Part shown: positions 17,080 through 25,531 of the stretch, piece after piece
Position numbering within the stretch: the stretch's first letter is position 1
Layout: each line of letters begins with the position of its first letter
Assembly: GCF_025150085.1 (NCBI RefSeq)
Contig: NZ_CP102280.1
Location: forward strand, 697,001-761,000
Length of the DNA: 64,000 nt
Source: Dorea longicatena
GTDB lineage: Bacteria > Bacillota > Clostridia > Lachnospirales > Lachnospiraceae
Reading direction: 5' to 3'
Program-made: the position numbers and the translations under genes
The notes under the pieces: generated by a model
What the model was told of the DNA's origin: nothing
What the model saw: the letters and a program-made list of their open reading frames with translations, nothing else
Databases searched by the model: none

Positions 17080-17900
17080 TAAGAGATATTACAATCGGAC
17101 AATATTATCCGGCAAAGAGTGTATTACACAGATTAGATCCAAGAGTGAAACTGGTGGGGACGCTGTTATATCTGATTTCATTGTTTTTATTCAACAGCAT
17201 TCCGGGATATGTGATGACAACATTGTTCCTGATCATTATTATTAAAATGTCAAGAGTTCCGTTTTCCTTTATTGTAAGGGGATTGAAACCAGTCATCATG
17301 CTTCTGATGATTACAGTGTTGTTCAATCTGTTTCTTACAAGAGACGGGGCAGTACTGTTTCACGCGTGGATCTTCACGATTACAGAAGGGGGATTAAGGA
17401 CTGCGGTATATATGGCAATTCGTCTGATCTACCTGATCATCGGCTCGTCGCTTATGACATTTACAACGACTCCGAACGAGCTGACAGATGGAATCGAAGA
17501 GTTACTTGGGCCACTGAACAAGATCCATGTTCCGGTACATGAGATTGCGATGATCATGTCGATTGCACTCCGCTTTATTCCAATCCTTCTGGAAGAGACC
17601 GATAAGATCATGAAAGCACAGATCGCAAGAGGAGCTGATCTGGAAAGCGGTAATATGATTCAGAAAGCAAAGAGTATGATACCGATTCTGGTTCCGTTGT
17701 TCGTATCGGCATTCCGAAGAGCCAATGATCTGGCAATGGCGATGGAAGCGAGATGTTACCATGGCGGCGAAGGACGCACAAAGATGAAACCGTTAAAATA
17801 TCATAAAGAAGACAGAATGGCATATATTACTGTAATTGCTTATGTGATTTTGGTGGTGGTGATCGGAAGATGCGTGCCGGTGCATATTTGGGTGTTTTAA
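17076..17900 (+). CDS. ecfT: ECF transporter transmembrane scaffold EcfT
   Basis: Membrane scaffold of the ECF module, 274 residues with about five to six hydrophobic segments. The two coupling-helix motifs that touch the ATPases are visible: ARG in AQIARGADLE and ARC in AMEARCYHGGEGRT. The N-terminal DPRVKL block is also typical. It overlaps ecfA2 by 4 bases. A terminator lies between it and the second truA, which is unusual because truA is normally in the same transcript. Confidence 0.95.
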   Translation: MIRDITIGQYYPAKSVLHRLDPRVKLVGTLLYLISLFLFNSIPGYVMTTLFLIIIIKMSRVPFSFIVRGLKPVIMLLMITVLFNLFLTRDGAVLFHAWIFTITEGGLRTAVYMAIRLIYLIIGSSLMTFTTTPNELTDGIEELLGPLNKIHVPVHEIAMIMSIALRFIPILLEETDKIMKAQIARGADLESGNMIQKAKSMIPILVPLFVSAFRRANDLAMAMEARCYHGGEGRTKMKPLKYHKEDRMAYITVIAYVILVVVIGRCVPVHIWVF

Positions 17901-17910
17901 AATGTATACA

Positions 17911-17947
17911 GGGACGGAGGAATTAAAAAACCTCCGTCCCAAATTTA
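17911..17947 (+). terminator. Hairpin between ecfT and truA
   Basis: A perfect 10-bp GC-rich stem, GGGACGGAGG facing CCTCCGTCCC, with a 10-base A-rich loop, followed by AAATTTAT. The T run is weak, so read-through into truA is likely. Confidence 0.6.
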
Positions 17948-17997
17948 TGTAATCTTGTTACTAAAAAATAATTGTATCAGATTGTGTGGAGGTCATC

Positions 17998-18738
17998 ATG
18001 AAAAGAATCAGAATATTCGTAGCATATGATGGAACTAATTACTGCGGCTGGCAGGTCCAGCCAAATGGAGTTACGATTGAAGAAAAACTGAATAAATCAT
18101 TAGCAAGACTTACCGGGGAAGAAATCAGAATTATCGGGGCAAGCAGGACTGATTCAGGGGTACACGCACTGGGAAATGTAGCGGTATTCGATACAGAATC
18201 TTCCATTCCGCCTGAGAGATTTGCGTATGCATTGAACCAGAGGCTTCCGGAAGATATTGTAGTAGTAAGGTCCGATGAAGTTCCGGCAGACTGGCATCCG
18301 AGATATCAGGAGAATATTTCAAAGACTTATGAATATCATATATACAATGCGGCGGTACCAAATCCGTTAAAGACAAGATATTGTACGTTCGTATCGTTTC
18401 CAATGGATGTTGAGGCTATGCGTGCCGGTGCAAAATATTTGGTTGGAGAACATGATTTTGTAAGCTTCTGTAATATCAGAACGAATACGCAGGATACAGT
18501 CCGGACGGTGTATGATTTGATAATTGAGAAAAAAGACGATGAAATCGTGCTTCGTATTACAGGAAATGGTTTCCTTTATAATATGGTTCGTATTATTGCG
18601 GGAGTCCTGATCCGCGTTGGCAGAGGATTCTATACTCCGGAAAAGGTAAAGGAAATTCTGGATGCAAAAGTTCATACTTCAGAGGGAGCGACGGCACCAC
18701 CGAATGGGCTTGTGCTTATGAAGATAGATTATAATTAA
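17998..18738 (+). CDS. truA: tRNA pseudouridine synthase A, second copy
   Basis: Second TruA-family enzyme, 246 residues, with catalytic Asp52 in SRTDSGVHALG and blocks YDGTNYCGWQVQ, FVSFCN and GNGFLYNMVRIIAGVLI. The start at 17998 is chosen because GGAGGT lies 5-10 bases upstream; an in-frame GTG at 17986 overlaps that site. Its place after ecfA1-ecfA2-ecfT matches the standard Firmicute order, so this is probably the canonical TruA and the 5963 gene the extra one. The ribosomal genes rplM-rpsI that often follow are absent here. Confidence 0.95.
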   Translation: MKRIRIFVAYDGTNYCGWQVQPNGVTIEEKLNKSLARLTGEEIRIIGASRTDSGVHALGNVAVFDTESSIPPERFAYALNQRLPEDIVVVRSDEVPADWHPRYQENISKTYEYHIYNAAVPNPLKTRYCTFVSFPMDVEAMRAGAKYLVGEHDFVSFCNIRTNTQDTVRTVYDLIIEKKDDEIVLRITGNGFLYNMVRIIAGVLIRVGRGFYTPEKVKEILDAKVHTSEGATAPPNGLVLMKIDYN

Positions 18739-18931
18739 TCTTCTATACAAGAAAGTTATTGGTAAAAATAGATTATAAATAATCAATGAAAGGTCGGAAA
18801 TTTGGACAATACACAGAAAATAATCGGAATAACGTACAAAAATAAAAAATAATGCCATCAAAAGTTAAGAATATGTTAAGATATACCTGTCTGACATGAA
18901 TTTGACAAAGTCGGACGGAAGGAGAGAATTT

Positions 18932-20914
18932 ATGGAAATGTTATTGTACCTTGTTCCGGTATTTGGAATTCTTGGACTTCTTTTTGCAGCTTATCTGGCA
19001 GCAAGAGTAGGAAGACAGGACGCCGGAAACGACAGAATGAAAGAAATTGCCGCTGCTATCAGTGACGGTGCGCAGGCATTTCTGACAGCAGAGTATAAGA
19101 TTCTGATCATCTTCGTTGCTGTATTATTTATACTCATCGGAGTAGGAATCGGGAACTGGATCACTGCTGTATGCTTCGTAGTAGGAGCTCTGTTCTCTAC
19201 GCTTGCAGGTTACTGTGGAATGAAAGTAGCTACTAAGGCAAATGTAAGAACTGCAAATGCAGCAAAAGAAAAAGGAATGAACAAAGCACTCTCAATTGCA
19301 TTCTCCGGTGGAGCTGTAATGGGTATGTGTGTAGCTGGTTTTGGTGTGTTTGGTGTCAGCATGATTTACATTCTGACTAAAAACGTTGATATTATTACAG
19401 GATTTAGTTTAGGAGCTTCTTCAATCGCTCTGTTTGCCCGTGTTGGTGGTGGTATCTATACAAAAGCTGCTGACGTAGGAGCTGACCTTGTAGGTAAAGT
19501 GGAAGCTGGTATTCCGGAAGATGACCCGCGTAACCCGGCCGTTATTGCTGACAATGTAGGAGATAACGTAGGTGACGTTGCAGGTATGGGAGCAGACCTT
19601 TTTGAGTCTTATGTAGGAGCACTCGTTTCTGCACTGACACTTGGAATCGTGTATTATAAAGCTGAGGGAGCAATCTTCCCGCTTCTGATCGCAGGACTCG
19701 GACTGGTTGCATCTATCCTTGGAACATTCTTTGTAAAAGGTGATGAGAATTCAAATCCACACAAAGCATTAAAGACTGGTTCTTATGTAGCAAGTGCACT
19801 GGTACTGATCGTATCTTGTGTACTCAGTAAAGTATTCTTCGGAGACTTTAAGGCAGCAATCGCTATCGTAGCTGGTCTGATCGTAGGACTTCTGATCGGT
19901 ATCATCACAGAAGTATATACGTCCGGAGATTACAAATCAGTAAAAGAAATCGCAGAACAGTCAGAGACTGGATCTGCAACAACCATCATCAGTGGTCTCG
20001 CAGTAGGTATGAAATCTACAGCAATCCCGATCCTTTTGATCTGCGTTGGTATCTTTATTGCTTACCAGACATGCGGACTTTACGGTATCGCGCTTGCCGC
20101 TGTAGGAATGCTTTCTACAACAGCCATCACAGTAGCTGTAGATGCTTATGGACCGATCGCTGACAATGCCGGTGGTATTGCAGAGATGTCCGAGCTTGAT
20201 CCACACGTTCGTCAGATCACTGACAAACTGGATGCCGTTGGTAACACAACAGCAGCTATGGGTAAAGGTTTTGCTATCGGATCTGCAGCCCTGACAGCAC
20301 TTGCTCTGTTCGTATCTTACGCAGAAGCAGTACATCTTAAGTCAATTGATATCCTTGACTCACGTGTAATCATCGGAATGCTGATCGGTGGAATGCTTCC
20401 GTTCTTGTTCTCAGCTATGACAATGTCATCTGTATCAAGAGCAGCATACCAGATGATCGAAGAAGTAAGACGTCAGTTCAAGACAATGCCTGGAATCATG
20501 AAGGGTACAGAAAAACCAGATTACAAGTCATGCGTTGCAATCTCAACAACAGCAGCATTAAAAGAAATGCTGGTTCCTGGTGTCATGGCAGTACTTGCAC
20601 CGCTGGTAGTCGGAATCCTTCTTGGACCTTCTGCGCTTGGCGGACTTCTTGCAGGAGCACTTGTAACAGGTGTTATGATGGCAATCTTCATGTCTAATGC
20701 AGGTGGAGCATGGGATAACGCTAAGAAATACATTGAAGATGGAAACCACGGTGGAAAAGGAAGCGAGGCTCATAAAGCAGCTGTAGTTGGAGACACTGTA
20801 GGTGATCCGTTCAAAGATACATCAGGACCATCTATCAACATCCTGATTAAACTGATGACAGTTGTATCACTGGTATTTGCACCACTGTTCCTGTCAATCG
20901 GCGGATTATTATAA
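18932..20914 (+). CDS. hppA: Membrane-bound ion-pumping pyrophosphatase
   Basis: An integral-membrane pyrophosphatase of 660 residues with about 16 hydrophobic helices. It couples pyrophosphate hydrolysis to H+ or Na+ export. The catalytic block is [19 protein letters not shown], with a second acidic cluster in [15 protein letters not shown]. The GNTTAA motif near residue 440 has Ala where K+-independent enzymes have Lys, so K+ dependence is expected. Ion choice (Na+ versus H+) cannot be read safely. ATG 18932 follows GGAAGGAGAG; the in-frame ATG at 18896 lacks a site. It would recycle the pyrophosphate made by tRNA charging and ppdK chemistry. Confidence 0.96.
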   Translation: MEMLLYLVPVFGILGLLFAAYLAARVGRQDAGNDRMKEIAAAISDGAQAFLTAEYKILIIFVAVLFILIGVGIGNWITAVCFVVGALFSTLAGYCGMKVATKANVRTANAAKEKGMNKALSIAFSGGAVMGMCVAGFGVFGVSMIYILTKNVDIITGFSLGASSIALFARVGGGIYTKAADVGADLVGKVEAGIPEDDPRNPAVIADNVGDNVGDVAGMGADLFESYVGALVSALTLGIVYYKAEGAIFPLLIAGLGLVASILGTFFVKGDENSNPHKALKTGSYVASALVLIVSCVLSKVFFGDFKAAIAIVAGLIVGLLIGIITEVYTSGDYKSVKEIAEQSETGSATTIISGLAVGMKSTAIPILLICVGIFIAYQTCGLYGIALAAVGMLSTTAITVAVDAYGPIADNAGGIAEMSELDPHVRQITDKLDAVGNTTAAMGKGFAIGSAALTALALFVSYAEAVHLKSIDILDSRVIIGMLIGGMLPFLFSAMTMSSVSRAAYQMIEEVRRQFKTMPGIMKGTEKPDYKSCVAISTTAALKEMLVPGVMAVLAPLVVGILLGPSALGGLLAGALVTGVMMAIFMSNAGGAWDNAKKYIEDGNHGGKGSEAHKAAVVGDTVGDPFKDTSGPSINILIKLMTVVSLVFAPLFLSIGGLL

Positions 20915-20943
20915 GAACATTTTAGAATAATCATAAAAAGCAG

Positions 20944-20981
20944 ACGATATCTGTACCATCCGGTACAGATATCGTTTTTTT
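20944..20981 (+). terminator. Terminator after hppA
   Basis: A perfect 14-bp stem, ACGATATCTGTACC facing GGTACAGATATCGT, with a 4-base loop and seven T. Confidence 0.92.
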
Positions 20982-21174
20982 ACTCTACTATGTGTACAAG
21001 AAGAAATTGTCTCCAATCAAAATATCTATAATGAGCAGCAGAGTTTGCGGGTGATTTATAAAAAGTTGAGAAAAATATTAGAATTGGGGGACTGGCAACC
21101 ACCCGCTGTTTGTGATAATATATGTGTCGGGACTTTTATTAATTTTGAAAATAGATAGAAAAGAGGCAATAAAC

Positions 21175-22308
21175 ATGACAAAAGTAGATATTATTTCAGG
21201 ATTCCTCGGAGCAGGAAAAACTACATTTATCAAAAAGCTGCTCAGTGATGTATGGGCAGGAGAGAAACTTGTGCTGATCGAGAATGAATTTGGCGAGATC
21301 GGTATCGATGGCGGATTCTTAAAAGATGCAGGAATCGAGATTACAGAGATGAACTCAGGATGCATCTGCTGTACACTGGTAGGTGACTTCAGCAAAGCTC
21401 TGGTAAAAGTATTAGATGAGTATCATCCGGACCGTGTAATCATTGAGCCATCAGGAGTTGGAAAATTATCTGACGTAGCAAGAGCAATTGAAGCTGTAGA
21501 AAAAGATGCGGACATTGAAATTGACGGAAGAATCACAGTTGTAGATGGTAAAAAGGCAAAAATGTACATGAAGAACTTTGGAGAATTCTTCAAAGATCAG
21601 GTAGAGCATGCGTCAACAATCGTAGTAAGCCGTACACAGATGATGACAGATGAAAAAGTAGAAGAATGCGTACACACACTTCGTGAAGAAAATGCAGAAG
21701 CAACGATCATCTCTACACCATGGGATGAGCTTGGCAAAGAGGCAATCAGTCATGCACTGACAAAGGGTGCTGAGATTGAGAGCCTGTTTGAAGATCATGA
21801 AGATCATGAAGATCACGATCATGATCACGACCATTGTGACCACGATCACCATGACCATCATGATCACGATCACGACCATTGTGACCATGATCACCATGAC
21901 CACGATCATGATCACTGCGATCACGACCATCATGATCACTGCAATCACGATCATCATGACCACGATCATCATGACCATGATCACGATTGCTGCTGTGGAC
22001 ACGATCACGATCATCACCACCATCATCATGCAGATGATGTGTTTACAAGCTGGGGCAAAGAGACTGTTCATAAATATACCGAAGAAGAACTGGATTATCT
22101 GATGAAGGCACTGTCAGAGACAACATCTTACGGAACAATTCTTCGTTCTAAAGGTATTATCCAGATGACAGACGGATCATGGAAACAGTTCGACTTAGTA
22201 CCGGAAGAGTACGAAGTAAGAGAAGGACAGCCGGACTACACAGGACGTATCTGTGTAATCGGAACAGACCTGAAAGAGGACGACCTTCTGAAATTATTCC
22301 ACGTATAG
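21175..22308 (+). CDS. COG0523 GTPase with a very long histidine-rich tract
   Basis: A CobW/COG0523 GTPase of 377 residues, a family of metal chaperones for Zn, Co or Ni. Walker A is GFLGAGKT (9-16). The metal site CICC is at 62-65 after ENEFGEIGID. A CobW C-terminal domain follows residue 290. Between them, residues 205-284 are almost only His and Asp with a few Cys: about 40 His and 7 Cys, a metal-storage or buffering tract. The usual base-specificity motif NKxD reads SRTQ near residue 151. ATG 21175 follows AAGAGGC; the upstream in-frame start lacks a site. It is paired with the related gene at 22383. Zinc is the likeliest metal, by family only. Confidence 0.9.
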   Translation: MTKVDIISGFLGAGKTTFIKKLLSDVWAGEKLVLIENEFGEIGIDGGFLKDAGIEITEMNSGCICCTLVGDFSKALVKVLDEYHPDRVIIEPSGVGKLSDVARAIEAVEKDADIEIDGRITVVDGKKAKMYMKNFGEFFKDQVEHASTIVVSRTQMMTDEKVEECVHTLREENAEATIISTPWDELGKEAISHALTKGAEIESLFEDHEDHEDHDHDHDHCDHDHHDHHDHDHDHCDHDHHDHDHDHCDHDHHDHCNHDHHDHDHHDHDHDCCCGHDHDHHHHHHADDVFTSWGKETVHKYTEEELDYLMKALSETTSYGTILRSKGIIQMTDGSWKQFDLVPEEYEVREGQPDYTGRICVIGTDLKEDDLLKLFHV

Positions 22309-22320
22309 GATACTAATAAT

Positions 22321-22344
22321 TGGCTCCATATTATTATGGAGCCA
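22321..22344. other. Hairpin between the two COG0523 genes
   Basis: TGGCTCCATA faces TATGGAGCCA around a 4-base loop. It is followed by AAAAATC, not T, on the plus strand, so it should not end plus-strand transcription. It may set mRNA stability between the two genes. Confidence 0.5.
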
Positions 22345-22382
22345 AAAATCACAATATAACCATAAAAGAAAGAGGTGCGAGT

Positions 22383-23324
22383 ATGGCAACACCTATGTTT
22401 ATCGTTACGGGATTCTTAGACAGTGGTAAGACAACCATGATCAAGGATACCCTGATGGAACAGGAATGGATTGAACCGGGACTTACACTGTTACTTCTCT
22501 GTGAAGAAGGAGAAGAAGAGTATCCGGAAGAATATTTAAAAGAAAAAAATATGGCAGTTCTGAAAATCGAAGAATTTGACCAGTTGAACACTGTATTTTT
22601 CAAAAACTGTGAAAGAAACTATCATCCGGCACAGATTATCATTGAGTACAATGGAATGTGGAAGCTGGAGGATCTGCTTTCAATCAGATACCCGAGAAGT
22701 TTCGAACTTCAGGGAGTATACTCTACCGTAAATGGTACAACACTGGATATGTATCTGATGAATATGAGAAATATGCTGATGGAACAGCTCACAGAGTCTG
22801 AGCTGATCGTTGTTAACAGATGTGCAGATGGTGTTAACAGATCCGGATTCAGACGTGCACTGAAGGTACAGAATCCGATGGCACAGCTGATCTTTGAAGA
22901 TATGCAAGGCAAGATCATCGAGCCATCCGAAGAAGATCTCCCATATGATGTAAAAGGAGACAAGATCGTACTGGATGATGTTGATTTTGGTGTGTGGTAT
23001 GTGGATGCATATGATCATCCGGAATTATATCTGCATAAAGAAATCGACTTCAAAGGACAGATCTTCCGCCCGAAGGGAATGCCGGACAATATGTTCGTTC
23101 CGGTCAGAGAGATCATGACATGCTGCGCGGAAGATGTACGTTATTACGGATATCCATGCAAAGCAGAAAAGAAGATCGATGTAAAAGCAAAATCCTGGAT
23201 GCAGATCCGTGCAAGGTTCGAGTACGAGGCAGTAAGTTCCTTTGGAAATAAACAGCCGGTACTGTACCTGATCGATATGGAACCAGCCGCAGAGCCGGAA
23301 GATAAGGTTGTGTATTTAGGGTAA
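22383..23324 (+). CDS. COG0523-like GTPase apparently fused to a DUF1980/TIGR03943-like domain
   Basis: A protein of 313 residues. The N-terminal half is a COG0523-type GTPase: Walker A TGFLDSGKT (9-17) and VVNRCAD in place of NKxD. The CxCC metal motif present in the upstream gene is missing; the site reads NCERNYHPAQIIIEYNG. The last 110 residues (from DFGVWYVDAYDHP) contain MTCCAEDVRYYGYPC and a W-x-x-I-x-A-x-F-E segment like the C-terminal domain of TIGR03943/YcgQ proteins, partners of COG0523 in metal handling. The fusion reading is inference. ATG 22383 follows AAAGAGGTG. It is probably co-transcribed with the preceding gene. Confidence 0.72.
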   Translation: MATPMFIVTGFLDSGKTTMIKDTLMEQEWIEPGLTLLLLCEEGEEEYPEEYLKEKNMAVLKIEEFDQLNTVFFKNCERNYHPAQIIIEYNGMWKLEDLLSIRYPRSFELQGVYSTVNGTTLDMYLMNMRNMLMEQLTESELIVVNRCADGVNRSGFRRALKVQNPMAQLIFEDMQGKIIEPSEEDLPYDVKGDKIVLDDVDFGVWYVDAYDHPELYLHKEIDFKGQIFRPKGMPDNMFVPVREIMTCCAEDVRYYGYPCKAEKKIDVKAKSWMQIRARFEYEAVSSFGNKQPVLYLIDMEPAAEPEDKVVYLG

Positions 23325-23364
23325 TTGGGATTTAATTCAGAAAGGCACGACGACCCGGACCTGC

Positions 23365-23569
23365 ATAAAAAGTAGGAAGCCGTTCCTGTTCAGGTTCCGT
23401 CGGCGGGAAATACTAAAGCGTCAAAATTATGCTAAAAACGGGCTTCCGAAATTTGCAACTCGCCATTCGGCTCAAACAGGCAAATTTCGAAAACCCAACG
23501 CATAATTTTGACGCTTAACTATTTCCAACACCTTCTTCACATTCACTGGAACGGCTTCCTACTTTTTAT
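23365..23569 (-). repeat. Long hairpin element, left copy
   Basis: A 205-base near-palindrome without a credible gene. The outer arms are a perfect 22-bp inverted repeat (23365-23386 with 23548-23569). The inner arms are 27 bases with two mismatches (23406-23432 with 23500-23526). A third 10-bp stem (23447-23456 with 23480-23489) closes a 23-base loop. Read on the minus strand, its unpaired parts contain GTGAATGTG, AGTTA opposite TTAGT, GTTTGAGCCGAA, CGAGTT and GGAACCTGAACA. The same words appear in the same places at 25273-25488, although the stems differ. Confidence 0.75.
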
Positions 23570-23673
23570 TCCGTGTGTGTCGAATACCTTAAGAATGAAA
23601 CCTGCTAAGAAAAGTCAATAATTATTTTTATCTTTTTTATTTTCTGTCACAAAATATATTTGCGTACCACAAA

Positions 23674-23696
23674 TAGACTGTCTGATTGGCAGTCTA
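23674..23696 (-). other. Hairpin after the transposase gene
   Basis: TAGACTG faces CAGTCTA around a 9-base loop, 25 bases beyond the transposase stop on the minus strand. It could be a weak terminator or part of the element's right end. Confidence 0.45.
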
Positions 23697-23720
23697 AAAA
23701 ATTATTTATTTTATATAAGA

Positions 23721-24923
23721 TTATATATTTTTATATAGTTCGGTTACTCGAGCATAATAAATGCGTAAAAACTTATTTAATCCGGCTATCTTTGCTGATT
23801 TTTTACTTTTACCTTCTGATTCCTTTTTTACAACATATCGGTAAACCGGATCTTCTGGCCTGGAACGCATTTTTAAACTTCTCATTGTTTCGTATCCTAC
23901 TTTGCGCAATGATGCTGAACCACGTTTCGAGATTTTCCTATTACAACCTACAAATTGGCCAGATTCATACGGTGGTGGATCAATTCCTGCGAATGCAACC
24001 AATGCCTTCCCGTTGCGAAATCTGCGAACATCTCCTATTTCTGCAATTAACTTTGGGGCTAATGTATTTCCCACTCCACCCATTTCTCTTACAACCGAAT
24101 ATTCTGGCAAAGTCTTGGCTATTTCCTGCATCCGTGATAAAATTAGACCAAGGGTTGCATCAACTTCCTTGAGCACCCGAACTGCTTCAGTCACCAGCAT
24201 TTTGACCGATGAGGTTTCTGAAGGTAATGTGGGAATACTTTCCTGAGCCAGGGTGTATATAACTTTGGCTTTTTCCTGGCTTGGGACGTATTTCTTTTCT
24301 TTTGCCCAAAGTATATACTTTTCAGTAAATTCCTGTTCAGACATAGATGTTATTACATCATAATGCCAAAAACGTTCCACAAAATCACTTCTTTTATCTT
24401 TCCGATTTGTTTCATTCCAACTTGCAAGAAGATTCTTTATTCCAGGCATGGTCAAATCTAAAAGATGGGTCAATTCAGCGAGAGATAAAAGATGAAGCTT
24501 CATATAATGCCGATATTGCTGTCCAAGCAACTTCAACTCTTCATAAATCACTCCAGAAATTTGAAATTCTTTCATTTTAAACCAATGATCAATTCCATAA
24601 TTAGCAATGATACGGGAATCAATCTTGTCGGTTTTGGCTTTTCGCAGACTTTCGTTACGATAACTTTTCATAAGATACGGATTAATTACAGAAACAAAAA
24701 ATCCTTTTTCCTGTAAATATGTAAGAACTGGAAGATGATAAATTCCGGTTGCTTCCATAACGATTTTGACTTCATCATTTAGTCTGAAAAGCATGGAAGA
24801 TAATTCGCTTAAATCCTTTTGGGTATGGGTAATATTGAAAGGCTTACTAACAATCTCTCCATATGGTTTCAAAATACATACTGTACTTTTCCCTTTTGAT
24901 ACATCAATTCCTACGCTGATCAT
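23721..24923 (-). CDS. IS110-family transposase (DEDD recombinase)
   Basis: Full-length recombinase of 400 residues. The N-terminal RuvC-like DEDD domain shows Asp7 (VGIDVSK), Glu57 (VMEATG), Asp99 and Asp102 (KTDKID). The C-terminal Transposase_20 domain carries AFAGIDPPPYESGQF and the serine segment RGSASLRK with candidate Ser336. Both domains are intact with no frameshift, so the element may be active. In this family the enzyme works with a bridge RNA from the non-coding end, and a candidate region lies just upstream. The ribosome site AAAAGGAGTA precedes the start on the minus strand. Confidence 0.93.
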   Translation of the reverse strand: MISVGIDVSKGKSTVCILKPYGEIVSKPFNITHTQKDLSELSSMLFRLNDEVKIVMEATGIYHLPVLTYLQEKGFFVSVINPYLMKSYRNESLRKAKTDKIDSRIIANYGIDHWFKMKEFQISGVIYEELKLLGQQYRHYMKLHLLSLAELTHLLDLTMPGIKNLLASWNETNRKDKRSDFVERFWHYDVITSMSEQEFTEKYILWAKEKKYVPSQEKAKVIYTLAQESIPTLPSETSSVKMLVTEAVRVLKEVDATLGLILSRMQEIAKTLPEYSVVREMGGVGNTLAPKLIAEIGDVRRFRNGKALVAFAGIDPPPYESGQFVGCNRKISKRGSASLRKVGYETMRSLKMRSRPEDPVYRYVVKKESEGKSKKSAKIAGLNKFLRIYYARVTELYKNI

Positions 24924-24934
24924 AATATACTCCT

Positions 24935-25150
24935 TTTCTTTTTATAGAATTGCAGTTGTTTATCCCATCTACACTTATTATGATTCAGTTTAGTTCGTTA
25001 CGCGAAAGCTCCTGCGAGTTTCAACCTGCTTAAATGAATGTTTATAATAAGGGGATGGCTGACGGTTTCATTCACGGATGTGAAAATCCTAATGGCAATA
25101 TGTCATACCAACTACTTCCCTTATTATAATAAAATAAGTGTAGATGTTAG
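24935..25150 (-). ncRNA. Candidate IS110 bridge RNA region
   Basis: About 215 bases upstream of the transposase start hold no gene but have nested inverted repeats. CATCTACACTTATT (24966-24979) faces AATAAGTGTAGATG (25133-25146). Inside, TTATAATAAGGG (25042-25053) faces CCCTTATTATAA (25118-25129). A smaller GAAA/TTTC hairpin lies near 25004-25021. Position and size match the left-end non-coding RNA of IS110-group elements. The guide loops cannot be assigned without the empty site. Confidence 0.5.
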
Positions 25151-25178
25151 AGTTAATTCCTCTCTAACAACTACACTT
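25136..25178 (+). other. Hairpin at the outer edge of the IS110 region
   Basis: AAGTGTAG, two bases, GTTAGAG faces CTCTAAC, two bases, CTACACTT, then TTT. The left arm also pairs with 24966-24979, so the two foldings exclude each other. It resembles a terminator on the plus strand. Confidence 0.55.
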
Positions 25179-25272
25179 TTATGGTACTAAATGGCAAGTG
25201 CGTAACCGTAGTGGCCTTCACCGGGTTACACTTCCGGGCATTTTATTTATTAACATTCGCTGCCAGTCACGA

Positions 25273-25488
25273 CTTGAAGGAAACAATAGATAAGGATTAT
25301 TGTGAATGTGGAATGCCGTTAGAAACAGTTAGAGAGTCAGAAGCACCGTTAAAGGAACGAAGCGAACGTGTTTGAGGCGAACGCCGAGTTTGAGCGTAGT
25401 TCCTTTGCTTTTAGGTGATTCTGACTCTCTTAGTGTTTCTTATGGTATGGAACCTGAACAAGAAGCCTTATCTATTGTTTCCGTCAAG
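25273..25488 (+). repeat. Long hairpin element, right copy
   Basis: A 216-base near-palindrome. The outer arms are a perfect 17-bp stem (25279-25295 with 25466-25482), continuing with CTTGA facing TCAAG. The inner arms are 22 bases with two mismatches (25321-25342 with 25419-25440). A third 8-bp stem AAAGGAAC/GTTCCTTT closes a 40-base loop. GTGAATGTG, AGTTA/TTAGT, GTTTGAGGCGAA, CGAGTT and GGAACCTGAACA occupy the same places as in the copy at 23365-23569 read on the other strand. A 64-codon open frame here is a by-product of the palindrome. Confidence 0.75.
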
Positions 25489-25531
25489 GACTGAGAGGCC
25501 GTTTCTCCAGTTAATAAATTAAATACCAAGC

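Larger units (their letters stand above)
23640..25180 (-). mobile_element. IS110-family insertion sequence (approximate ends)
   Basis: An IS110-type transposase gene with non-coding DNA on both sides: short 3' DNA to the left, and about 220 bases of structured 5' DNA to the right. IS110 elements have no clear terminal inverted repeats and often make no target duplication, so the ends given are estimates. The element lies between the metal GTPase pair and pyrC and is bracketed by the two long hairpin elements in opposite orientation. Confidence 0.65.

Noticed and set aside
21796..22035. CRISPR-like array in the regularly repeating GATCAC DNA
   Set aside because: There are no constant repeats with unique spacers; the periodicity is codon-level His/Asp repetition inside an intact gene.
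21613..22102. Opposite-strand and +2-frame open frames rich in Met, Ile and Val across the histidine tract
   Set aside because: They are shadows of the GACCAT/GATCAC repeat that encodes the His/Asp tract; no ribosome sites or family signs.
25181..25375. Open frame of 64 codons next to the IS110 element
   Set aside because: It runs into the left half of the long hairpin and shows no family signs.
23365..25488. The two long hairpins as terminal inverted repeats of one large transposon
   Set aside because: The outer arms of the two copies are unrelated in sequence, so they cannot act as ordinary terminal repeats; each is a self-contained hairpin.
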